A stretch of 64,000 bases of DNA from Odontocerum albicorne (taxonomy: Eukaryota > Arthropoda > Insecta > Trichoptera > Odontoceridae). This document shows positions 1-12,110 of this stretch, in pieces. The notes under the pieces are model-generated. The model saw only the letters and a program-made list of their open reading frames with translations. It ran no database searches and was not told the DNA's origin. A program made the translations under genes and the position numbers. The DNA lies in assembly GCA_949825065.1 (NCBI GenBank), contig OX463847.1, forward strand, positions 32,936,115 through 33,000,114, in the 5' to 3' direction. Positions within the stretch are counted from its first letter, which is position 1. Every line of letters begins with the position of its first letter.

Positions 1-996
1 TACACTCAACATGTTTTTTTGTTGTAATATTTTTAATCTGTTAGTAATAGTGTGTTGAATCCTGAGTAATATTGCCCTTCAAGGGAATCTGCAACTTAAA
101 CAGCGCTATATAAATTCTACTTTTATTATTATTCTTTATTTTTTATATAGTTCCTTACTTCATCAGTCTTATTTTCGTAAACTTGTATTTCTGAAGAATG
201 AAAAAACTTGCTGAAAGTCTAAGGCGTCTTCGAATGAGAAAAAAAAAAACAGATAATCCATAAATTTCCTGATTTTTTTCGTACTCAACCATTCTTATTC
301 AAGGCAGCAGACAATGCCCACTCGTCGCGATAGAAGATTCACATAAAAAAGTCAATTTTTCAAACTGCAAGCATATAACCCCATTCATCGGAGAACATTT
401 TTCAAACACTCCTAATGCAATTTATCACGCGGAATGTATGCAAACTATGAAAGGATATGACTAGAGGAGTTTCGAAACTGTTTCAAACATTTAACCGAAG
501 TTTGAAAGAATACGGAAAAGGTGAAGATGGTGGTGTAAGTTTTAAATGAAAATAAAAATGTGTCTTCAAGTGATTTGGATAATATCATTATAAAAACAAA
601 ATCTTGCAGTAGATTTCTGATGTTTTTTCTGCATTATTCCTGAGAGATGTACCTCGAGTTATTTCTCCATCTCTTTGAAGGCCTACCTGGTGGTCGGCTT
701 TCTATGGGGTAATTATGATAAACTATACGGGTAATCTAGGTCCTAATATTTTTTTAACGTGATTCCGCCAATAATATCTTTTCTACTTAACCCATCTCAT
801 GATGTCTTCGGTTTCACACATTCTTCTCATTTATGAACTTCTATAATAATTCTGTCTATGAGTGTTTTACTAGCTTAACTTCGTAAGATCTTCATTTCTG
901 ATCTTCTAAGGAGTACCTTTGTTTTTATGGTATCAGCTCTAGATAAGAGACATAAGTCCATTTATTTATGTTAATAGAAATAACTTATTACTTATC
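1..996. other. AT-rich stretch, nothing recognised
   Basis: I see no coding frame, repeat family or RNA gene here. It is AT-rich single-copy-looking DNA with homopolymer runs. Confidence 0.5.
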
Positions 997-1009
997 ACTT
1001 ATTACTTAA

Positions 1010-2157
1010 ACAAAGTGTGACATTCTTCAAAGACCCTGGACCGGACAAGGTATAAAGAATTGTATATAGGTGCCATGGTTGCTTCGCAATGCTCGGAGAA
1101 TTCAGTTGCAGATTCCAAAAGGCGTAGATCGATGAGAAGGTGGTGATGGTGAAGAGATTCCTCTTATGGCAGGTTTTAGCAGGTCTCAAGTAAAACACAG
1201 TAGAGTGGAGTGTACTGAGAATATAATTAAAATTGAAATGGACTATTCTTATGAACGGTCAGTCGGTCATCACAAGCGCTCACACCTCGCGAAATTCAAT
1301 AATTTTCGGGAGTTTTGCGCATTACTTAGACCAACAGGTCAGCGATATACTCTGACGACGACCGTTTACAAGTCTCATTTCCTCTGCAGTCGCGACAACG
1401 ATCGGACCCAAACAAACATACATACGAGTATTTCAACAAAAGTATCAAATTTACATCAAACATTTCAAATATCAAGGATTTACATATCAACATATCAAAT
1501 ATCATGTGCACAAATCTACACACAAAAGGGGTGACGCATACGTCCGATACAGACTCACCAGAGTGCAGAATTTCAGTACGTGACGAGCCAATTGAACAGA
1601 CAACCCAGTTCAGATATCTTGGCAGTGAACTGCTCAGCTCTCATAACCTCCCCAGAGAAGTAAGGCCTCAGGTGGATAAAGCTGCAGTTGTGGCGGGCTG
1701 CCTGAGAAATGTTATATGGAGGAATAAAGATATGAGAACAGATAGCAAGGTACGCATTTATAAGACCTGTGTGCGACCTATCCTCACATATGGCATCGAA
1801 GCGAGGGCGGATACTGTCAAGACCAAAATTATGCTAAGGACAACATAAATGAGAACTCTACGTGCTATTGCTGGGAAGACTTTGCGTGATCGTATAAGGG
1901 ACACCACATTCTGAGAGGTATGTGAGGTCCAAGATGTGGTCAGATGAGAACGACAGCGTCAATGATACTGGTACCAACATGTACAGAGAATGAATTCCAC
2001 AAGAATCCCATACATAGCTCTGCATGGGGTACCGGATGAACGGCGTCCACCAGGGAGACCCCCAAAACGACGGAAAGATAGTTAGAGCTCAGCATCACAA
2101 GAGGATAATCCTGTAATAACAGACTCTTGAGTCTACAGAAAGTTGAAGAAGAAGAAG
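1010..2157 (+). mobile_element. Non-LTR retrotransposon insertion with 13-bp target-site duplication
   Basis: The 13-bp sequence ACTTATTACTTAA occurs at 997-1009 and again at 2158-2170, exactly bracketing this block. That is the signature of target-primed reverse transcription. The 3' end has a GAA-rich tail at about 2143-2157. The right half (1504-2110) encodes the C-terminal part of an RTE/Jockey-type reverse-transcriptase protein. The left half (1010-1500) is of unknown origin and could be the 5' UTR or head of a non-autonomous derivative. Because the duplication brackets both halves, they were probably inserted together. Seen: duplication, tail, coding remnant. Inferred: one insertion event. 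Confidence 0.75.
1504..2110 (+). pseudogene. Reverse transcriptase C-terminal remnant (RTE/Jockey-like LINE)
   Basis: An open frame to 1848 carries the thumb-proximal region of LINE polymerases: FRYLGS followed by RIYKTCVRPILTYGIE. It continues past a TAA at 1846-1848 with MRTLRAIAGKTLRDRIRD and further on GRPPKR, close to the usual C-terminus. In-frame stops (including TGA, consistent with CGA-to-TGA decay) show it is inactive. The catalytic YxDD palm motif and the endonuclease domain are absent, so this is a 5'-truncated or internally deleted copy. It lies within the insertion bracketed by a 13-bp duplication. Confidence 0.8.
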
Positions 2158-2170
2158 ACTTATTACTTAA

Positions 2171-3596
2171 GATTGGCTGGAATAAAGGGTTACAGTAAAA
2201 TATTTCTGAAAATGTCGTTTACTGGTTGGTAAGAAGAAAATTCCACATAACAATTACCACCACCCCTCAGGTTATACCTAAAAATAAATGAGTAATAAAT
2301 AATTACACAATATGATATTTCTTAAATAACCAAGTTAAAATTTATTATTCTAAAAAAGTTATTTTTTTAAAAATAATGCTATTGATTTTAAAATCATTAC
2401 TTTTCACCTCAATTTTGACGATGCAAAGTGAACGCAAGTAAAATTTAATGTTGCCATTTTCAATATATCACAAATTAAAATGATGTGAATGAATGCCCAA
2501 CCATTTTCATTTTATAGAAATAACCGTGCAAAAATTACTCAATTGTGAATTAAGCAGTTTCTAAATTATTCTAATTTGACTTGATTCATACATGATTTGG
2601 ATTATCAAATCTATTGTGAAAGCTTTGAATATTGATTATTCGAAATCGCAAATTTACAGTTCCGTGCCATCTCATAGAAATATTATCATAACAGTTATGA
2701 AGTTTATAGAAGCAATTTCAACAACAATCCAACAATGCACCACACAAGTCATAACGGTAGCGATTCAGTCATTTGACATGGTGTTTCCGCTACGGTTGAG
2801 AACAAGTCTAACTTCCCAGGTATATTCGTTAAATGCTTACTTGTAATAGTTTCTGAAAATTACACGGTTGCTGCAATATTCTATGCTGCAATAAACATCA
2901 ATGAGAGGTAGACAATAAAATATAACATAAGTTTTAGGATTACAGGCATATGGAAGTTGTTTGAAGTCATTATTGTGTAGTCAATATATTTATAAATATG
3001 AAAATAACAAAACAGTTTATTGATAATAAGTACCCATTTTCCAATACAAGAGAATTATAAAGTTGCAATAGAAAATAAATATAAAAATATATATTGTACG
3101 AGCTTTTCTGCTAAATAATGTTACTTTGTGCTAACTTTCCTAATGGATTAGATCAAACACTCGTAGTTATTTAAAATTTCTAGAATACATCTTACATATT
3201 CACTTTGATTGGATTTTATATGTATCTATTATTTTGTTTCAAAATAATATATAGTATGTGTTAAGTGTTTCTTCATGTGTTATTTCTGCGCAGCAATGGT
3301 GATATAGGAAATTTTTCTTTGTTAAAAGAACATTCTCACATTATTTCTCGATCTACTGTGTGGATCATCAAACTGATTTATAAATTTTAATATAAAACTT
3401 TCCTTCCGTTTTCTATTCTCAAAACATGTACAACTTGGTTTGTTATCTAAATTAAGTTGAAATGGATATTATTATTGCTTCCTCATAACTTATTTTGTTA
3501 GATTTCCAATTTTGTATGATTTCTCGAGAGAACTATTTAATTTTATTGCTTGTTCAACTTATTTTCAACTGAATTAAATGAACTTTTCGTTATATA
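2171..3596. other. AT-rich stretch, no supported gene
   Basis: An 84-codon open frame at 2592-2846 is flanked by a possible acceptor (AG ending 2658) and donor (GT after 2819). The acceptor has no pyrimidine tract and the peptide matches nothing I know, so I do not call a gene. At 2170-2230 there are hints of SINE tail sequence but too degraded to call. Confidence 0.4.
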
Positions 3597-3690
3597 CAGT
3601 AAAATATGGTGAGTTTATTGCCATGTAGAAATCTCTGCCAACCAAGCAGAAAGGTGTTGAACAAGCATGAAGGGAAATCTGAACAACTTC
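3597..3690 (-). repeat. SINE tail fragment
   Basis: This contains the conserved tail block of the window's tRNA-headed SINE family in reverse orientation: GAGTTTATTGCCATGTAG, then CTCTGCCAACCAAGCAG. The tRNA-like head is missing. It abuts a LINE reverse-transcriptase fragment. Confidence 0.55.
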
Positions 3691-3699
3691 TGTAATTCT

Positions 3700-3930
3700 T
3701 CTGCGATTCATTTTGCTTCTATGTTAACACTACCATGTCGTCAACATACAGAAATCCACACAGTCATCTATTTAATTCTGTAGTTCCTTCACACAATAAT
3801 CTATGGAAATATAAAAAAAAACAGGGTGACATAACGCATTCTTGCTTTACACCTTAAAAAATATTAATCCACTTGGTCAAGGCACCGTTCACTATAATCC
3901 ATGCTTTACTTTTGGCGTATAATGCAATAC
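3700..3930 (-). pseudogene. LINE reverse transcriptase palm-domain fragment
   Basis: The reverse strand encodes ..VNG.LTKW.. then GVKQECVMSP and, further on, LYVDDMVVLT. These are the RT motif GVRQGCxxSP and the catalytic YVDD box of non-LTR retrotransposons. Stops and a frameshift break the frame. It is the same family as several other minus-strand fragments in the window that cover the region downstream of YVDD. It is a molecular fossil without endonuclease. Confidence 0.7.
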
Positions 3931-6892
3931 CATGTAAAAATTATCATTCCTACCATATTCAATAACTACAAAATTTTCCACAGCTTGCGCTTATCACGCG
4001 GTCATATTTTTGGTCAACTTTAATAAATATAAAAATGAATTCATCTCGAATATTATAAATCTCTTCTTAAATCTTGAGAAATCTATTCAAATTTCGGTTC
4101 GGTTGTACGTTCCATGCAAAATATGAAATATTTCATCCACATTTTGCGTTGAACCATTATTATTATTGTCGGCGTGCGGACATTATAATAATAAAAAGTT
4201 ACCCTTATTACCCGCTGCCCCACACCCGCACATACTCGGCGGCAAAATTTATGGGAATACTTTCGACAACAGCATTATTTATGCGTTCTGAAAGTTCAAT
4301 GAAGGAAAAAAAGAGGACGTTTCCGCAGAGAAAGTTCCGAGGAAAACTTACTTGTTGAAAAATGTGAATACGATATTTGTAATGCATCGCTGTATTCTGA
4401 AAATTTCAGGACGTCGAAGAGAAGTTTGTAATTTGATTTAGTGATTTTTATGCTCATTAATTATGTGGTGAAGTGTTTATTTTTCTCGAATCTGTTTTTT
4501 TTTGTTCTTATTTATGGTGTGAACAGAATCTTAAAGGGCAATAATTTTAAGTATCACGTTTTTTTAGATGTGAACCCTGCGATATGATAGAACAAATTCG
4601 AAGGGAATTTTATTTAGTAATTTTCATGCTCATTCTATGCCGATGTCGTTTTTTTCATTGTTTTTCTCGAATCAATATTTTTTGCTGTTATTTCTGGCAT
4701 AAATAGAATCTTAAAAGGCATGATTTTCAAAGACCATGTTATTTAGATGCGCACTTTACAAAAGTTAGATGTGACGTTAAGAATATGAAGGGGAGTTTTT
4801 ATTAGATTCATAAATTTTTATTTTTTTTCTGCCATAAATAGGAACTAACATAAAAGAAAAAATTTAAATGTTTTTAGATGACAACGTTCTAAAGATAAGT
4901 ATGATGTACAATTTTTTTTTAATTAAATTTCGTTGCTAATTTTATGATATTGAAAATTCAACGAAAGATTTAAATATTTAATTAAATTGACTAACTCAAC
5001 ATATGTTTGTTTTCTTAAATCAGACAATTACGTAAAAACGAATTGCAAAAAAATATCAAATGACAATAAAAATAATTAAAATGAAAAATTACAGATAAGG
5101 AAATCCAACAATACATTCTTTAAAAAAAAATTCTGAGATATGATAAAAAATTAAAACATGCTTGTTATGGGGATGTAAAAAGACATAAGAAAGTGCATCT
5201 TTAAAGTAAATTTGTATGTGTGTCATAAAAAAGTTAAGGAACGGATAAAAACCGCCAATTTAAAAACTGAAACGGTTAAAACGTTTGACTGCTCATCTTG
5301 ATAGAACTTGATAGATAGAACTTGATTGAACTTGATAGAACACTCTAGTAATGTGTTGTTGCAGATAATTATTTGCAATATACGAATCATGACTGTCCAC
5401 AACATATACTCGTATGATATGTATATCTATTAGAACAAAAAAAGTGGGTGCATAGATCTTCCATTGTCCAATTATCTTAACATTATTTGTTCAGGCAATC
5501 CCTAGCAGAAGAGTATGATTTTAATTACCTTTTATGTTCTGAAGTGGCGGCTCAAAAAATATCTTCATTCCTTATTATGTCTTACATTTTTTCAGTTAAA
5601 AGTACAGAAAAAATGGTTATCTTAAAATTAATTTCGTAATGCAGTTATTCATCTAGTAAAATAAAGATTAAAATATTTGGGTCCTGAAATAACTAAAAAA
5701 AAGCAATTACATCTCAAATTGAGGTAAAAAAAAACGAGAAAAGTTTCAGCCAAAATAAAAATAAAGAAAATTCAAAAGTAAAGGTTGTAAATATATAGTA
5801 CGAGTATAACAGCGGCGGACAGGCATTCAAAATATGGCGTTTTGATTCAAAGCGAAAGTATAAACATCCCGATCCCTTTTTTAATATTTCCATACTAAAA
5901 ATTTGAATAAATAAAATATTTTTTGGTACAAAACAAAATACAAAGGAAAAACGACGAAAGTCATAAAAATTAGCATACAACAAAAAGTAGAGCTAAAGTT
6001 ATGATCGTGATGCGGTAAAGTTACACGTATCAAGCGGTTGTTACTTGTTACCACATGGGCGCACGGTGTAATTTGTGGTCCATAATGCTCCAGCATGTGA
6101 CCATATGCCTCCAAACTGTTTATCCCTAAATTAAGGAGTAACCAACCAGTGAGATCAGAATTGGGAATTTTCAGTTTTCTTTCACCATAATAGGATTCAT
6201 TACAATTTTTTTTTTATAATTATAGTTTTATTTTAAAACGTAAATATTGGGGTGTATCGAGGTATTAAGCGACAGTACTTCATGAACGATACTGCCAAGT
6301 CGATTACCTAGAAAGTACTCAGTCTCTGGCACGCAAATATCTCGAATTTTTCACCTTTCGCTCCAAATAGTTGTCAGTGTTCTGACAACGGCCACACCTC
6401 GGAAACTGTGTGGGCTCGCAAGCTAAACTTAGTGAAGGGAAACAGAGGCTGGTCACTTCTACTCTGTGTTTTCCCTATCCTCTTTCCTAATCCATCCAAC
6501 TCGTATCCATATTAATATATTCCAAAATATTTCTACAAAATTGTTGCTCCCACTTAACATCCACAAGTGCACATTTCATTAAGGACCTAATACTACACTC
6601 CAAAATACTGTGTGTTGGTAACTGGGCTCACAATATGTTCAACATGTATACAATTCTTATAATATCTACCGTGGTGCGGAAGGTAATCGTAAGCCCCTGA
6701 ACTATTTTTTTCAAGAAAACCACATGAAGATACACAACAATTTGTGGGTCAAGTTCGTCAGCATTGACATCACGACGAAGAAGACAGAAGTATGGAATAT
6801 TTTATAAAATATGTCTGAAAAACGAAAATTTGAACACGACGTGAGAAAAAAAAACAGGTCATTTAATTACTCTTTCTTAAATTTGTTAAATG
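3931..6892. other. AT-rich stretch, no supported gene
   Basis: Mostly AT-rich DNA. A moderately GC-rich patch at 4195-4345 sits next to a possible 45-nt minus-strand microexon at 4352-4396, reported as a finding only. A short direct repeat of AGAACTTGAT lies at about 5302-5342. A small perfect hairpin, TTGTCAG/CTGACAA, is near 6370. I recognise no gene. Confidence 0.4.
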
Positions 6893-7140
6893 TATTCAAC
6901 GTGTTCCAGTTTCACTGAGTTAACCTATACACCACATGCGCTCTTTTTTTAACCATCACCTTTGATTTCGTTACATCACATCAAACCGTTTACTAGGCAT
7001 CACTTACATAGATTACTTATCATATCTCTTAAATCGCTTTTATTTTGAGCAAAAATGTCATCAGCAAACATAAATCCATATTTATTTCGCTCATATTTAC
7101 ACCTGTTTCAACATCTTTTATACCACGCGCACTTAATATT
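6893..7140 (-). pseudogene. LINE reverse transcriptase fragment
   Basis: Read in reverse, it gives a degraded palm-to-thumb segment resembling CGVWVNSEKLEQVEEF, the stretch before the YLGS motif. The upstream side corresponds to the ADD-proximal region. The same segment appears at 10987-11113 in a better preserved copy. No open frame longer than a few dozen codons remains. Confidence 0.55.
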
Positions 7141-7274
7141 TAAAACCACTAGTAACAATTTTGAACTTCTTTACACGCTCACTTTATATAATTCAATATA
7201 TTTTGGTTGTTTTGGGACAATATTCTGATGATTGAAAATGAAGGATTTTTGACATTGTTATGACTTCATCATTA

Positions 7275-7800
7275 TCACCATTGTCAAACTGGGTCGATCC
7301 ACTGCTGGATGAAAGTCTTCTCAAGTTGACTCCAAATAATTCGGTTCGTTGATGCCAATGTTCGTTGATGCCATGTAATGCTGCCACGTTTCCTGATTTC
7401 ATCCATCCAGCGTACCTTCGGTCTTTTTCTGGACCTCTTTATGCCTCTTGGGTACCATTGGATTATTTCGGATGTCCATCGGGAATCTGACATTCTGGCT
7501 ACGTGTTCTGCTCACTGCCATTTCATTTTATTGCACATCTTTATTACGTCTTCTATCTTTGTTTTTTTTTTTTGCGAATCCAGGTGTTTCGTTTACGGTC
7601 TCTTTTCGTATACCCCAACATGCATCTCTCCATGATCCATTGTGCGGTCTGGATTTTTTTGTATGTTCTTTGCTGTGAGCGTCCATGTCTCACAGTCATA
7701 CTTAAGTACTGGGAGAATACACTGGTTGTAGAACTTTCGCTTCAAATTCAAATATTGGGAGATCACTTTTGAAGATGTTATTCTAACGTCCAATTGTGAT
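7275..7800 (-). pseudogene. RTE/Jockey-type reverse transcriptase C-terminus
   Basis: From 7793 downward the reverse strand reads LKRKFYNQCILPVLKYDCETWTL. After a frameshift it continues with SDSRWTSEIIQWYPRG.KRSRKRPKVRWMDEI and ends in W.QLEKTFIQQW. This is the characteristic tail of RTE/BovB-like polymerases (YNQCILPVLTYGxETW ... RWTDDI). Two or more frame shifts and an internal stop make it non-functional. It carries no catalytic motif. It is a different LINE family from the fragment at 6893-7140. Confidence 0.8.
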
Positions 7801-9370
7801 GCACTAAATGGTTTACGTTTCCATTAATTTTTTTAAAATTTGAGGATAGAAAATAAATAAAATCAGTATTGTGCAGGTATAAAAAACCTAGAAAGGGAAT
7901 AAAGTCACGAAATTTAACATATAAAAATGTGTAACTCTTCAAATATCGAATTATTTTGTACGAATATGTAATAAAAACATTAATATAATTTATTCTAGGA
8001 AAAATGTTGTTGACCTCTTAAAGCCTGAACACATCCCAGAGGATAGGCCAAATCCTCAGAGGCGGATGGAAACGTTATTCTAAGTAGCGGCAAACTCTTG
8101 CCTGTACACAACTCGTTGCTATGTAGGGCAAGATTCTCTAAACATTCCGACTATTCTTAATGGAAATATTATTTTATGTCTGAATACTCCCTTCGATAAA
8201 AAATAAGGATATTACAGGAATCATATACATATATAGTATTGAAGTATATTCCGTAGTATACAACCGGTATATTCAGTAAACCCTGGTAAGTATATTTTAA
8301 TATGGTAATTTCTTCCAATAATGAAACAAAAAATTATATAGACCTGGTTCATATATTTGCTAATTTTAAGCAATTTGCTGTCATAAATTTGCAAATGACA
8401 AGTAAACTCACAAATTAAAGTTTGATATTCTGTATTTTCTCCCTACAAATACATGTAATATATACATATACAGGTAACATTTATGAAATAAATGAAAAGT
8501 TTTTCAAAACAGTGATAAAAGGGAGAGGATGCAAGAAAAAGATTGGATAGAGAAAATCAGATATGCGATATATGAGAGTTGAACGATAAACCAGATCGAA
8601 TAAAATAGTCGAGTGCAAAAATAAATCAATAACGGGGAAAATACGAAAATCCCGAATCCAATAAAGGCGGTCGACGTGGCGCGTCGGGTCGGAAAATCTT
8701 GGGAGCGTTGGGGCTGTTCGATCTTCTGACATTGTCATGTAAATGTTACCGCGAATATTACACAGGCCCCGCACGTGAACCCGCACGATTGTGGGTGTTC
8801 AAGTGAAATGTATTCATTGATTCTAAATAATGAAAAAAAAGACAATATTGAAAAATATATAATTATTGATTGACAAAACAAATGACACTTAAATACTCTT
8901 ATCATAAAACAGTTAAAATAAAAATGTATTCACAACTTCTGAAAAAATATTGTATTTAGAATACGTATATATATATCTCAAAGCTTGAAAATAGTAATGT
9001 TTAATATAACAGGGAAAGCAAAGAAAAATCAAATACAATCAATTAAATTCAATCAATAATTCAAGACTTGAGTAGGGTAAAATCTTTCTCAATGGTAGCA
9101 AAAATACGAAATTTTAGTTTAAAAATGGGGTGGAAGAATCCTACTCAAAACCACTTTTATACAAATATTCACCAAATCAGATAATGTTGAATTTTTAAAT
9201 TGCTATTGGTACCCTTGAATTGTAAAAGGTTCTATAACAAGAGCGTGGAAACCAATATGAGTTAATATGTCGGGGCTATCAACGATATTATAAATAACCT
9301 TATCCAAAAACATCAAACCGAATATAATTATGTAAATCAATTTATTGTGGACCTTTTCAATTGTGATGGA
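7801..9370. other. AT-rich stretch with a GC-rich island
   Basis: No gene is recognised. A GC-rich island at 8640-8790 stands out from its surroundings and holds CpG-rich stretches such as GGCGGTCGACGTGGCGCG. It could be a regulatory or conserved non-coding element, or an old transposon scar. Nothing in the sequence decides between these. Confidence 0.4.
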
Positions 9371-10359
9371 ATGGATCAGATAGTGTAAAATGTTCTCACT
9401 CGCCCATCCCTTCAACGAGACTAAATGGATCAGATAGTGTAAAATGTTCTCACTCACCCATGCCCTTCAACGAGACTAAATGGATCAGATAGTTTAAAAT
9501 GTTCTCACTCGCCCATGCCCTTCAACGAGACTAAATGGATCAGATAGTGTAAAATGTTCTCACTCGCCCATGCCCGTCAACTAGACTAAATGGATCAGAT
9601 AGTGTAAAATGTTCTCACTCGCCCATGTCCTTCAACTAGACTAAATGGATCAGATAGTGTAAAATGTTCTCACTCGCCCATGCCCTTCAACTAGACTAAA
9701 TGGATCAGATAGTGTAAAATGTTCTCACTCGCCCATGCCCTTCAACGAGACTAAATGGATCAGATAGTGTAAAATGTTCTCACTCGCCCATGCCCTTCAA
9801 CGAGACTAAATGGATCAGATAGTGTAAAATGTTCTCACTCGCCCATGTCCTTCAACTAGACTAAATGGATCGGATAGTGTAAAATGTTCTCACTCGCCCA
9901 TGCCCTTCAACTAGACTAAATGGATCAGATAGTGTAAAATGTTCTCACTCGCCCATGCCCTTTAACGAGACTAAATGGATCAGATAGTGTAAAATGTTCT
10001 CACTCGCCCATGCCCTTCAACGAGACTAAATGGATCAGATAGTGTAAAATGTTCTCACTCACCCATGCCCTTCAACGAGACTAAATGGATCAGATAGTGT
10101 AAAATGTTCTCACTCGCCCATGCCCTTCAACTAGACTAAATGGATCAGATAGTGTAAAATGTTCTCACTCGCCCATGCCCTTCAACTAGACTAAATGGAT
10201 CAGATAGTGTAAAATGTTCTCACTCGCCCATGCCCTTCAACTAGACTAAATGGATCAGATAGTGTAAAATGTTCTCACTCGCCCATGCCCTTCAACGAGA
10301 CTAAACGGATCAGATAGTTTAAAATGTTCTCACTCGCCCATGCCCTTCAACGAGACAAA
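9371..10359. repeat. 55-bp minisatellite, 18 tandem units
   Basis: The unit begins ATGGATCAGATAGTG, continues AAAATGTTCTCACTCG, then CCCATGCCCTTCAACGAG, and is 55 bp. Unit starts at 9425, 9480, 9535 and so on to 10305 fall on an exact 55-bp register. The first unit is 54 bp. Units differ mainly at a few sites (CGAGAC/CTAGAC, CTCGCC/CTCACC, AGTGTA/AGTTTA). The period is not a multiple of three and no frame stays open, so it is not coding. Variants such as CTAGAC recur in blocks, which suggests homogenisation by unequal exchange. Confidence 0.97.
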
Positions 10360-10429
10360 ATTTCTGTAAAAATAATTTGGCAAATGAAAGACAATTGATA
10401 ATTATATATACATACATATCCTTACGTCG

Positions 10430-11115
10430 TGTCCTTGCGCGGAAGACAGAGATGAACCATTTTCATTTTTTTCTATCAAAACACGTAATTTTCGCCTCCT
10501 CTTTCACACTCCACATTCATACACCTTGTCGTGCATACTCTTTTATTATTTATACTTTCCACTTTACCTTCTTTCAAAATCTGATCCATTTGGTCCAGCT
10601 ACGTTTTCCTCGATCTACCTCTTCCACGCACACCTTGCACTTCTGACTTTTTTATTCGCTTAGTATTCTTTCATCATTTATTCTCTCCACATATCCAGAC
10701 CATCTTAAAGCTCCTTTCTTTATTTTACTTAAAACAATCATTTTATCCATGCATTCATTTCTGATGTCTATATTCACCTTCTCTCAATGATTAACCCTCT
10801 ACAAATTTTCCTCAGTGCACGCATCTACACAGCATCAATTAACCTTAAACTATTATAAATTGTCATTTTTAATACTATAGACATCGCGCGGTTGTTGTAT
10901 ATAACATTAAGTGCTTTGTCTACATCTTTCCCTGTCGTTACCCATCTTTTAACTCACCCATCACATGTAAACATACTGCCCAGATATCAGAACTCATCAA
11001 CCTGCTCCAGTTTTTCTGAGTTGACCCATACATCGCAGACACTTTTTACCACACATATTTCCAAAACCATTTCCTTTGATTTCGCTTCATTAATTTTCAA
11101 ACCTTTCACTTGACA
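10430..11115 (-). pseudogene. LINE 3' fragment, reverse transcriptase C-terminus
   Basis: The reverse strand encodes KGLKINEAKSKEMVLEICVV followed by CDVWVNSEKLEQVDEF, just before the expected YLGS. Farther down, near 10600, remnants match the CxxxLMNVEEAKxxCKDR tail of the same arthropod LINE family. The insertion ends near 10430 with the element's 3' end. The frame is broken repeatedly. Homologous fragments recur at 29130-30430, 31255-31810, 37980-38225 and elsewhere, making this the most abundant LINE in the window. Confidence 0.75.
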
Positions 11116-11218
11116 TTTAAGAGTTATTAAAGGAAAACAATACTTTGTAATAATACATGCAAAACATAAATACAAAAAATTATCGTGATTTTTCTTCAAA
11201 AAGTAATAAAAGTAAAAT

Positions 11219-11445
11219 ATGAACTAGAAATTAGAGAGCTGCGTAGAATATGCGGAAAAATATTGTAAGCCATCAAAAAGAATGATGACATTAAGATATA
11301 ATACGGATTGAAAGAAGACGCAAAGTTTATGATGAAGAATGCAACACTGAGATGATTTGGCTTAGTAAAAAGAATACACAATAAAAGGTTTACAAAAATA
11401 AGGAATACAAGTAACACAAAAGGTATGAGAAATTTGAGAGCCAAC
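11219..11445 (+). pseudogene. LINE reverse transcriptase C-terminal fragment, plus strand
   Basis: The plus strand reads ELEIRELRRICGKIL, then after stops LKEDAKFMMKNATLR*FGL, then RIHNKRFTKIRNTS. This matches the EMRALRxxCGVxxxDRIRN and LxWFGHVxRM segments of LINE polymerases. It lies about 100 bp from a minus-strand copy of a related element, so two insertions face each other tail to tail. Confidence 0.65.
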
Positions 11446-11446
11446 G

Positions 11447-11510
11447 AGATTCAGACCAAAAATCCTCAGTTCGGAAGACAGGCATCTTACCATTTAACCA
11501 CAGAGGCTAT
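11447..11510 (-). repeat. SINE head fragment (tRNA-like)
   Basis: In reverse it reads GCCTCTGTGGTTAAATGGTAAGATGCC and then a TTCCGAACTGAGG end. This corresponds to the A-box side of the tRNA-like head seen in full at 32910-33092. The tail is missing. Confidence 0.5.
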
Positions 11511-12110
11511 TTTTATAATTAAAGAGTATTCATGACATAAGTGAACGTGGAATAAACGACAAATGTATCCGACGATAGAATCAATTGGAGATTTGTTATC
11601 CCTGTCTACCTTAATAGTAACACAGCGTGATATTCTCGATGATAAGTGAGATCGAACAAAGATGTGAAGTTTACAAGAAATATTTATTTAGGTTTTAACA
11701 GTTGATTTTTGTGCATGTTTCGTTATATTTATGGTAATACTATGGCGATACCACAATAAACGTCTATTGAAAGCATTCGCGAGATCAAGCAGATGAGATG
11801 AAAGTTGATGGAGGATATTTGGCACTAATGTCCTATGCACATGCCTGCCAAGTTAATAGAATTATCAGAGTCAAGTAGAGCAGGAAAATAATAAAACATA
11901 AATCGATGGAAAACACATTTCTTTACAATCAAAGAAGACATCGTAAATTCTTCATTTTTAATGTCAACAAATGATTTTTGTTTTATCAGCGATAAAAAAA
12001 CTCTTTGTGAATTAAAAGAGGGAAAAATAAATCTTTGTTTAAAACACATGTGACATGAATTCGAGAACTAATTATTAAATTGATATTTTAAACTGAAATA
12101 TTTTATTTTC
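11511..12110. other. AT-rich stretch, nothing recognised
   Basis: I see no gene or repeat family I can name. Confidence 0.45.

Noticed and set aside
5714..6114. Two hydrophobic reverse frames
   Set aside because: Composition-driven AT-rich frames with no start context, splice sites or match.
9371..10359. CRISPR-like array
   Set aside because: Units are contiguous with no unique spacers, in a eukaryotic genome; it is a minisatellite.
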